This document shows positions 12,825 through 21,990 of a stretch of DNA of 64,000 nt, piece after piece. This stretch comes from Sthenelais limicola (Eukaryota; Annelida; Polychaeta; Phyllodocida; Sigalionidae). The position numbers and the translations under genes are program-made. Location of the stretch: contig OW804096.1 in assembly GCA_942159475.1 (NCBI GenBank), positions 130,934,941 to 130,998,940 of the forward strand. Direction: 5' to 3'. The notes under the pieces are model-generated. The model saw only the letters and a list, made by a program, of their open reading frames with translations. It had not been told where the DNA came from and did not search any database. Position 1 is the stretch's first letter. Each line of letters opens with the position of its first letter.

Positions 12825-12971
12825 GGTTGCCATGGCAACCTAGGTTGCTAGGGTTGCTAGACCACCAGGTGCACAATGCGTTGGTGGTGCGGGTTTGCAC
12901 TCGAACCTGATTGGTTGGTTGACGGACTCACAGACCCATGTTTATTTGATTCAGAGCGTTGCTAGGCAACG
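12825..12971. promoter_or_regulatory. Two RFX/X-box-like palindromes
   Basis: GGTTGCCATGGCAACC (12825-12840) and CGTTGCTAGGCAACG (12957-12971) are near-perfect inverted repeats matching the animal RFX X-box form GTTGCY-N-RGCAAC. They lie 117 bases apart inside the retrotransposon. Binding is inference. Confidence 0.4.
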
Positions 12972-14533
12972 ACCCCATTTGCCATGAGGCAAATGGTAAT
13001 GAAGGGCTAATGAGATGATGGATGTTTTGATGTCTACTAAATAGCAATTTAAGCAGAAAAAAGTGCTTTGTGTTTAGAAATATAATAATAAAGGAAATAA
13101 AGGAACCATTTAGAAAAAGATCATCATGAAATTGAATTGATGAACGAACCCCAAATTGCCTACAGAGTTGCCTAAGTATTTGCCTACGGAATTGCCAAAA
13201 ATGAATATCAATGATATTGAAATGATATTGAGTGACCAATTTGAAAATGACAGTTGAAATGCTATATTAAGGCTTGTTTCAGAGGTTGTTACTTGCTGTA
13301 TTGCTTGTTATATATATATATATATATTCTGCACCCACTATATTTGTACTTCCCAGTTTCTGAGGGGAGGTACTCCTGCGACAATCGTTAATGAGGACCA
13401 ACAGGACCGGAAGGATGTAAATACGAAACGAAAGAAACATGAAAAGAAAGACAGAAAGGAAGGAAGGAAGAAAAGTGAAAAGACTAAGCCAAAAAGGATC
13501 ATCGAAGCTGATCATCGAAGCTCAAATTACACAACAATATGAGAACTTTCAGGACCCTAACAAATTTGGGGCCATGCCCATTAACAAGAACCTTGGAAGG
13601 TGCTTGACCTACCTGGGCATGTCCATCAGAGACAACAATGAAAAGCACTATCTATTGTATTTTATGTTTAAGCCTGAGATGAACCGCAGGCTGTTGGTAG
13701 CCCTTGCTGCCAACTGCGACAAAGAGCAATGAGGGTGTGCAGAAAGTTTATTACCTATAAACAAGAAGGACAGCCCTGCCATTACAAAATGATAGCAAGT
13801 GCTACAAAGTTAATAGAAATGACTAACCAACATTTCAAATTATGAAGAAGGAAAATAAGAGAAACTGAAATAAAAGATTCAAGAGTACTAAAAACTTTGG
13901 AAAAAAGAGAAATTTTGAGATGGACTGAAAAACTTATTTGAGGTGAAAATAGATTTTTGAATTATGCATTTTGGGACACATTTAGAAGTTCCCAGCTTAT
14001 CCCAGTTATCAGCTTGCCTGAAGTAAAACTGGGCAATAGACAAGAAGACCAAGCTTCATATTTTGACGTTCTTCCACGGATCCAACTGTCACGGCTCTAC
14101 ACAACCAGCAGCCGGATTTTGCCTCCCAGTACTATTTATTAGTAGACTATGCTTATCAACTAGAGGTGTGCTGTATTTAATCCAAGAGTGAACAATATTT
14201 TACCATGTGTGTTTTGAACTGAATTTGTTATCTGAGAATCAGAAACAAGATGGCGAGAGGCTAATGAAGACAAGTCTACGAGAAGATACAAAAGACAGTC
14301 GCCAATGAAACGTTCCAGAACTATATAATCAGTGTTAATTATATATAGCGTGTGCCTTGAGTTAAAATTATTTGTAGTCAAATATACCTTATAGACTGAT
14401 GTATTTTTAAGATAATGAGAAGGGAATCAGACAATCTAGGTTTCCACCGGGTCGACTCCCAGGGGACGACTTCCGGTTTTGATACCCCTAGCGGATAGTT
14501 CACCAAACTTTGAGACAATAGTTCCGGCCTTTT

Positions 14534-14550
14534 CCGCTAGGTGGCAGCAC
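14534..14550 (+). promoter_or_regulatory. CTCF-like motif
   Basis: CCGCTAGGTGGCAGCAC agrees at every position with the bilaterian CTCF core CCRSYAGRKGGCRS. It sits about 190 bases before the 3' LTR. Function is inferred from the motif only. Confidence 0.4.
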
Positions 14551-14727
14551 CTGCCCTCTCTAAGAGGCAGGCAAGGTTAATAATCTCGAAGAATTAAAAA
14601 GACTTAGACTTATGGTTGTTCTTGTTTTGATAATTGTTTTGTTCGCAATTATTTATTTGTGAAGATATTTATGTACTTTTGTAGATGTGTTTTCATGTTA
14701 TGGCTGGGACAGCCATTCTTCTTTGTC

Positions 14728-14735
14728 GGGGAGGA
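14728..14735 (+). other. Polypurine tract
   Basis: GGGGAGGA directly abuts the first base of the 3' LTR. This is the expected position of the plus-strand primer of an LTR retrotransposon. It supports both the LTR boundary and the orientation. Confidence 0.75.
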
Positions 14736-15460
14736 TGTCAATGTCCCAATTTATTTTTAATAATATTTGATATGTATTAATTAATTATGTATATGTATTG
14801 TATGAACATGGTAGTACGATCTATGGGTTATTCATTAGGCCTAACTCAGAGAGCTCTATCTGATGCAATGACCAGTATGATGAAATACACCTTAGGTATT
14901 GCTAAGAGCAGCTCCTCCCTGTGAGTTAGTATATATCATGAGTGACTCACACATGCTCCACCATTGGCACCAGAGGTGATGCAATGGACTTGGCTTACCC
15001 AATGCCAAGAGAAGCTGATGAAATCTCCACTGAACATTGCAGGGGGCCTTGAAAAGATGATGAAATGCACCCCAAGTCTGTTGCAATGTTTGGAGTATAT
15101 AAGGGCTCCCAGTCACTGTATAGAGCAGACCTTTCCTGAAGAGCTGAAGACCTACCATCCACTGCTATACACTGAAGACATCATGCTGACTGACTGGAAG
15201 CCCTGGAGCCCTGAGAAAGCCATGTTCTAATGTTTTCTGTATATTGAAATATTAACATGTGAATTGTGGATTAATAAACAAGCCATCCAGTACTCCAAGC
15301 CTTATTCCTTTTCCACTGAAGTTACAAGCCAAGCCTAGTTCCCATTGGAGATATCCATATTTATAGATATACCTGACGAGCTCCTGAAGATAAGAGTAAC
15401 TCCCTAAGACTAATAGAAGTAATCCCTTATTGTAATGTCCCCGCTCTACGGACATTAACA
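14736..15460 (+). repeat. 3' long terminal repeat (725 bp)
   Basis: The same sequence and length as 2897-3621. It carries TGATGCAAT at 14861-14869 and 14977-14985, TATATAAG at 15096-15103 and AATAAA at 15273-15278, and is followed by the CATT duplication. Confidence 0.95.
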
Positions 15461-15464
15461 CATT

Positions 15465-17219
15465 GACATGATTATCTCAAAATCAATAGCCGGAAGAGAG
15501 AACAAATTATCATTTTTTCTTCGCTTTTTCTCTCTAAATGTAACTGATCAAAATGATACGTACGCATCATCGATTGGTTGCGTTTACAAAGGTTAAATCT
15601 ATAGAATAATATTATGGTATTATATTATGTCATACATTATGCTAGTTATAATTTGCTAAGTTATAAACATACGATTGCAATTCATCCTCCATTATTTAAA
15701 TATCTCCAATGTTCTATCCCCATGCGTTCATAGTTGGGTTTCTTAGCATAAGAGCACCACATCATTGTTTGTATAGCTCTGGTAGCATGAAACATATGGG
15801 TTATAAATGGTCTATCTCATTGTGTGTGAATGGAATATTTCACCTTTTTTCATTGCCTCATTCAAACACTCCTATTAGATCTTTAATGAAAATAACACTC
15901 AGCCACAAAGGTTAACTGATCCCTGGAAGGAATGATCATATAGCATAGAATATTCACTCTGATATCAGGCTGGCATGAATAGTAATACGTTCTTACACGT
16001 ATATCATTTGATGTATCGGAATAACCAAAGGTAACGAATGCCGCCGCACACGCTCAATCGCAATTACCTCCAGGTAAATGGTGTTACTAAAGCGACGAAG
16101 TAACAAAGCTTTTTATTTACATGTATTTATGCAGTTTCCACTGTAATTATAAAACCCTGGCACTATAGGGGACAAAGAGGACTTTCTTAAGGCAACAATT
16201 GCAACCAATATATATCCAAATATTAGATCTAGTTAGGTAATGTCTATGAACAAGGCATTTTAACCACTAGAATGATTTGTATTATATAAAGCGAGTACGC
16301 CGACCATGTACAAAGCAAATATATGTACACTTTTCTTTACCTATTGATCTATGGGAACACATTTATTTTCAAAAGAGGTTTATGAGTTATTGAGGATATT
16401 GTGACGTTAAATATAACGCCATGAACATGAAATATCAAATGTCAAATATGAACACGAAAGAGTTCCAATCACATAATATCCTTAGTATTTCAGGGGTAGG
16501 TGATGACAGACTTTTTTTTATCAGAGGTCGCAAGATTAAAAGTTGGCCAAATGTGAACGAGATTACAATCAGTTTTTTTTCTTCAGAAAATCTTACCTGC
16601 AACCAGGAAGTATGAAAGATATATTCTTGGCACCGAAAATCCAAGTTTTTCATTCCATGAGAATGTGTTAACGATCACTGCAGGAAGAACTTGGCATTCC
16701 CTCGCCCTACTTTGCCAGGGATTTTGATCAATACTATCAGCCTTCATCTTCCATTATATATGATGAAGGGAATAGCTGCGTGTGCATATCAGCCCCAACT
16801 ATAAACATTTAATCAAAGACAAAGTAAATAATGCAAATATAAAGTAGTCTTAATGGATAGAAGCATCTAAATGTCTTGCCCTGCCAACAATATCTTCTTA
16901 CGGAAGAATGAATTCGGTGACTTTGGTGGACCGTACCTAAAATATTATACATTTCTATAAATGTTGTATTGGTCCTGTTAGTGACCATGGATTGGGAAAA
17001 AGGGGTTGATGTGACTGGTAATCACAGTAACTACCTATGAGCTGCTAAAAGCAATAAGCTGTCACACACGTCAGGTTGGTCAGATCGCCAGAATATATAT
17101 CTATTGGCGGCTCTACACATTTAGAAAATTCTGTTTGATTAGGCTGAAACATGATAACTATATTGGGAATACCTGAATATTTTGGCATTGATTTTATTCT
17201 AAAATTTTGTTCTGTGATA
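15465..17219. other. Intergenic, no gene recognised
   Basis: AT-rich DNA with short frames on both strands. No domain, exon or repeat family was recognised. Confidence 0.5.
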
Positions 17220-17427
17220 TTAAGGGTGGTCTTCACTAGCTGCGGTAAGCTCTGTGGTAAGCCTTGCGATGGTTTTGTGCTGGTTCTGTAGGTGGAGAGG
17301 AATGATGAGATCCTGCCTACATGGTTCATTGGGCCATGTAGGCAAGACCTCGCCACTCCTCACCATCACAGCACCATCACAAGGCTTACCGCAGAGCTTA
17401 CTGCAGCCAGTGGAGACCACCCTTTAA
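17220..17427. mobile_element. TTAA-flanked foldback MITE (family 1)
   Basis: A 200-bp element with long terminal inverted repeats. GGGTGGTCTTCACTAGCTGC at the left pairs with the complement of GCAGCCAGTGGAGACCACCC at the right, and each end is bordered by TTAA. An inner inverted repeat occurs around 17312-17345 (ATGTAGGCA and related). A second copy lies at 40361-40519. TTAA flanks suggest a piggyBac-type transposase source. No coding capacity. Confidence 0.8.
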
Positions 17428-20027
17428 ACAACATTTTGAACCTAAAATTTTCTTGTTTTTTTTTAAAGAATTGAAGGCGAATTGTGCAATGTCAGGAAGA
17501 TTTGCTTGTGTATGTATACATGCATTTTTATGCCCATCGGGCAAAGGATGCTATCTTAAAAAACTAGCCTGTTTTCCATGGGTTTCGTTTAAAGGACTAC
17601 ATGATTATGTACTCTATTAAAACCTAAAACCTTCATAACCTTAATTGTGCCAAAGAAATGGTGTGGAGTTTTGCTATCGATATTATTAGAACCAGACTAT
17701 CGAAGGGCCATCTGCTACAAACAAGTATTTCATATACTTCAGTCCATCCCTGTTGGATTAAGAGCTCTCCTTGGAGAACCACCTCATTATTTATACGGCC
17801 AGTCGTAATCCATAATGGAGATCCAAAGGGAATTTGCAAGGAAACCTGCAGCGACTGATATTTTGGTAAATGAATGGATACATACACGATACAAGACAGA
17901 GTTCATAAAGGTCGTTCAACATTTTAAGTGAGTAAAAGCAAATAGATAGACACACAGATCTGATCTGGATAACAATGGGAGGCCACATTAAAATGCTTCA
18001 TTGATCAATTATAATAACAGGAATAATGTGTGGATTCCTTGGCACATAATTTTAAAATAAGATCTATATACTTGAAAGCGAACTGTGAATCAGGTGCAAA
18101 CAGTATCATGGACTGGTCATCATTCATGTGTGGCCTACAGGAGGTCGGGCACCCGCCGGGCTCTCACTTGTGAGGCTAGTAATGTATCATTTTCATGTCA
18201 TCATTCGGCCATAAACAATTACACAATCGCTATAGCCAGACATGCATTGTGTGATGGAAATAAATTCGCTGCTGTATATCAGACCGTAGGTCTAAAATTC
18301 GGTCTAACTACTATTTGTTCATTTAAAATGTAGATTAGATGTCTTGAAATTAATATGAGTCTAGAGTTAGGTGACGGTCACTCAAATATTTGAGCTGCAT
18401 TTTTTTTATTATTCATTTCAAGGCCAAGACATTTAATGATATACAAGACAACCAGCAAGCAATGCATAATTATGTATATTTTGCGCAGATCCCTATTCTT
18501 ATACAAGGGGCAAATGCTCAAACCAATGAAGATTTGAGAGGAAACTGACCCTCACTATAAATATAATGAATACAATTTAGGACAAGAGCTGACAAATGTG
18601 TGAGGTAAACGATATACTTGGATTTTGTTAACTTCTTCTTATAGAAATTAAATATGAAATCTGCTGAGTTCCTTTGCAACCATCATCCAATGTCCCAAAC
18701 CATGGCCCATTGTCTTTTACTCATTGAAATGAAATAAGAATGAAAAAAGCTTTCTGCAGGAAATGCAAACTGCCGATAACATATTATTGTCAAATTACTA
18801 CAAAGGGATGGCTGCGCCATGTGTGGATACCTAGCATGACATTTGACATTGGACGTGACTACAGTGACCACTGTCCTGTCACACGGGCTTTTTGCATTAT
18901 GACCGTGGCTTAACACTTTATGTATAAAATGACCAACTACATGTCACCGAAAAGGTGAAGAGGCATGATGAGTTATTCAAGTTTAATCAGCTTTGAAATG
19001 TATGGCTATTTTATACTTCTGAACACAATTATTGGGGCTCGTGAAAGAAAACGAGAAAAGTACTTTATTTTCTCACATTTATAAAACTATTAGACGTTTA
19101 TGCATCTGTTGCGATGATTTAGGACATTATTAGTATGTCATGCCATTACCTCGCTGATTTGTCGAGTACTCATAGGAGAAAACAGTATGGCTGAGGAGGT
19201 TATAATGATTGAAAGATTATAATTTATAGCGTTGGCGATTCGTCTTTGGTGGGCGAATAATGTGTGGATGATATTGATGCCCAGAAGCATGCAACAGCAT
19301 GGACGCGTCGATGTATCCTCATGTACTACACATATCGTATACGTTCATATGGTTCCATCTATACGCATAATTATATACGTTCCCACTGTCTTAAAACGAG
19401 GGCATTTGTATTAGGCATACTCAACTGTTGCCAGTTTGACTTGTCTTATTATGCATTCTCTTTTACTTTTTTATTTAATGATATTGGAGTATACTATTGC
19501 AAAGCACCGACAATTAAATAGAAAGTCATTGTTGAGAATCAACGGCGATATAATTCATGTTCTCAAATGGGTTCAAAACAAACCATGCGAGGATAATAGA
19601 GCGAACGCGTTGAAAAGTATGTGTTACCAACCGGATAAACACATTACTGGGTCATAAGCTGTGCTACATTTCATTATGGATATAATATACGGGAAGAGCG
19701 ATTTCTACAAAAAGAGGTAGAAAAGAGGGGTTTCTTTGTCTCACATGTTCTTGGAATTTGTTGTTTTACAAACCGTTTTACTTTTCTGTAGATTTCTGTC
19801 CACCCTCTCTGGAGGACGTCGTATGTGGTTTATGAAGGTATCTGGGGTGGAAATGTGATTTTGAAGCCCTTTTTAGTTTTTGGTTGGATTCTATACTATT
19901 TTTCTAACTATTTTTAACAAGGGAAAGCCCCTGTTAGGAACTAAAAGAGATTGACATCATGCCTCTCCCACCGTCTGTGGCAATGTGGGATTCCCTAGCA
20001 ACTCGTCCTTTGAGAGTCCCTAGCAAC
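17428..20027. other. Intergenic, no gene recognised
   Basis: Short frames only. A few have moderate length (17633-17887 on the minus strand, 18085-18333 on the plus strand) but show no recognisable domain or splice context. Confidence 0.5.
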
Positions 20028-20385
20028 GGGAGAGAGAGAGAGAGAGAGAGAGAGGGAGGAAGGGAGAGGGAGGAAGGAAAAGGGCGGGAAAGGGAAGGAG
20101 AGAATGAAAGAAGCAGAGGGACAGGGTGGGAGAAATCGGATAGAGTGAGAGACAAGAGGGTAGAGCGAGAAGAGGGGAAGAGATGAAGCCCTTTTTAGTT
20201 TTTTTTGTTGTGGGAGGGAGAGAGTGTAGGAGAGAGTGAGGAAGATGGGGAGGGGTAGAGAGAGAAGATGGGGAAGGGGAGAGAAAAAGAGGGGCGGAAT
20301 GGAGGCCAGAGGAGAGGGGTAGAGTGAAGAAGGAAAAGGAGGGAGGGACAGGGGGAGGGAGGGGCAGGGAGAGATGGGTACTTTA
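20028..20385 (+). repeat. Purine-rich (GA)n / GGGA low-complexity tract
   Basis: A nearly pure A/G strand that starts as (GA)n and degrades into GGGAGAGG-type sequence. It breeds open frames on both strands (19934-20155, 19959-20186) that are composition artefacts. Confidence 0.9.
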
Positions 20386-20399
20386 CTTATATGGCAGGA

Positions 20400-20500
20400 T
20401 AATTATAATGCGGTGATTTCTCTCTGATGTCGATGTGTGAAAGAAGGAATTCCATTAGTCCCTGTTAGAATCGATCTGATGAGATTCTGGGAGGTTTTTT
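20400..20500. repeat. Dispersed repeat fragment (shared with about 46226-46290)
   Basis: The block 'GTGATTTCTCTCTGATGTCG' followed by a TGTGAAAGAAGGAAT-type stretch resembles 46226-46290. It ends before a T-rich run and is probably the end of a degraded transposable element. Confidence 0.5.
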
Positions 20501-20539
20501 TTCTTTATAGATTCCCTCTAAACCACTTCCGTCCCCATA

Positions 20540-20797
20540 AAACCGTCCCTATAGATCAGTATCAAGCCTATAGTTCAGTCTCAAGACTCCCTATAGAGCA
20601 GTAACAGTCCCTATAGATCAGTATCAAGACTTCCGTCTCCATAGATCAAGACTTCCGTCTCCATAGATCAAGACTTCCGTCTCCATAGATCAAGACTTCC
20701 CCATAGATCAATACTTCCGTCTCCATAGATCAATACTTCCGTCTCCATAGATCAATTCTTTCGTCTCCATAGATCAACTCCATAGATCAACTTCTCC
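20540..20797 (+). repeat. 22-bp tandem repeat array
   Basis: Units of the form AGACTTCCGTCTCCATAGAT + CA repeat exactly from 20627 for three units. Shortened and variant units follow to about 20797, with looser forms (CCCTATAGATCAGT) upstream. Confidence 0.85.
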
Positions 20798-21160
20798 CTA
20801 AGTTTGTGCTGACATCTAGCGTATGTGGTTGAAACTAATTTAGAAGCCTAGTTGCTAGTTGCGGGTCACTTTCGAATGAAATCCTCCGTGCGCTATATAG
20901 ACTACCGTACACAATGCAACGCCAAGTGAACGTGCACATGAGTGGGTATGCCGAAGGATCTCCACATCTCTTCCGGTCTACGAAACGTAAGCACGTATAG
21001 CTTCTGAACTGGCCATTCATTTATTACTCGATTCCCGTCGACTAAATCTTCGCTATCGGGCTCAAACACTATTTAAATCATTTCTACCGATTCAAATCTT
21101 TTATTTATTTCTTTTTTAAGTCCCTAGACACACGCAACACGGCATTCGAGAACCGGAAGT

Positions 21161-21488
21161 GTCCGATGCTTTGGATAGCAAGCAGCGGAACCTTGCGAAA
21201 ACAGGCCGGCTCGCTGAACATAAACATTAGCGAATACGCACTTCTGATTGGCTGTTTCTCCGCTAAGCCCCGCCCACTTCACTTGGCCAGCCGTCGCGGT
21301 ATCATTTAGATTTCGACTAACGCGGTGTCCGATGCTTTGGATAGCAAGCAGCGGAACCTTGCAAAAACAGGCCGGCTGGCTGTACATAAACATTAGCAAA
21401 TACGCTCCTCTGATTGGCTGTTGTGGCTGAAGCTTCATTCGGTCAGCCGTCGCGGTATTATATAGGTTCCGATTAAAGCAGTGCACTT
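21161..21488 (+). repeat. 166-bp tandem duplication
   Basis: Two units start at 21161 and 21327 with GTCCGATGCTTTGGATAGCA and remain closely similar through the TGATTGGCTG and AGCCGTCGCGGTAT blocks. Each unit contains an inverted CCAAT box in a relatively GC-rich setting. No transcript start or frame could be tied to it. Confidence 0.85.
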
Positions 21489-21632
21489 CCGGTCTCATAG
21501 ACAGGCTGACGATTTGCATGATATTTTGGATGTTTTCGGATGTTTTTGGATGTTTTTGGACGGAATAAAGAAGGTTTGTCTATCTTTTTTGCTCTAACAT
21601 TAAGGGAATCTCATCAATTCTCTTCTAAAAGC

Positions 21633-21751
21633 AATAATTTTCTCGGATTTTTCTGGTCGCGGTCTCTATAGCGTCAGGGAATTCTCGGGCTTCGCCCTCG
21701 AACTCCCTGACGCTATAGAGACCGCGACCAGAAAAAACCTCGAAAATTATT
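21633..21751. mobile_element. Foldback element (near-perfect hairpin, 119 bp)
   Basis: The left arm reads AATAATTTTCTCGGA...GGTCGCGGTCTCTATAGCGT, and the right arm is its near-perfect complement, around a short GC-rich centre with CTCGGGCTTCGCCCTCGA. It is similar in design to the foldbacks at 60643-60760 and 60937-61073. No coding capacity. Confidence 0.85.
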
Positions 21752-21755
21752 CCTT

Positions 21756-21990
21756 AATTAATCAGTTCACATCCTCATAAAAAAGAGCCTCGGCTCGCCT
21801 CCCTCGGTCGAATTTGTGGGGAAGTGCCTCCTGTCTTAGATTTAATCCTCTCACCTCCAAGCCAGGCCATAATAGCCCATATCAAGTAGGCGACGATTTA
21901 TGACACTTAAATGACCAAAGCATCTGGCCTCCCCTTCTCCACCTTACCCCTCCCCCCTTCCCTATAAAGGAAAGGAACGACAAACTATAG
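21756..21990. repeat. Dispersed repeat (shared with about 46300-46540)
   Basis: Ordered shared blocks include CCTCATAAAA, a GCCTCCTGTCTTA / TCCTCCTGTCTTA block, and a CCTATAAAGGAAAGGAACG / CTGTCAAGGAATAGGGCG block. This copy directly follows a foldback. Confidence 0.5.

Larger units (their letters stand above)
7421..14533. other. Non-coding interior of the retrotransposon
   Basis: About 7 kb with no pol-type motif on either strand. The longest frames (115 residues on the minus strand at 8799-9146, 97 residues on the plus strand at 13439-13732) match nothing I recognise. It holds a 14-bp tandem array, a 24-bp A tract, a duplicated 39-bp unit, a diverged GC-rich direct repeat (about 9930-10015 and 11104-11200) and two RFX-type palindromes, listed separately. 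Confidence 0.6.
2897..15460 (+). mobile_element. 12.56-kb non-autonomous LTR retrotransposon (LARD-like, gag-only)
   Basis: A complete LTR element. Direct 725-bp LTRs at both ends begin TGTCAATGTC and end GACATTAACA, and I saw no difference when reading the two copies side by side. Four-base duplications (CATT, 2893-2896 and 15461-15464) flank it. A TGG-starting primer-binding-like site follows the 5' LTR, and GGGGAGGA abuts the 3' LTR, which fixes the orientation as +. The only retroviral-type coding sequence found is a short gag-like frame with one CCHC knuckle (3910-4602). No protease, reverse transcriptase, RNase H or integrase motif is visible in the following 10 kb, which has only short frames broken by stops. 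The matched LTRs imply a recent insertion, so the missing pol is probably how the element transposed rather than later decay. The 4-bp duplication and the knuckle suggest a Ty3/Gypsy-type relative, but with no reverse transcriptase the class is inferred. Confidence 0.93.

Noticed and set aside
13439..13732. 97-residue frame near the 3' end of the element, considered as a pol or accessory remnant
   Set aside because: A Lys-rich start followed by a sequence with no RT, RNase H, integrase or envelope motif that I can recognise.
19934..20186. Overlapping Ser/Pro-rich and Arg/Glu-rich frames on opposite strands
   Set aside because: Both are products of the (GA)n/purine-rich tract and not genes.
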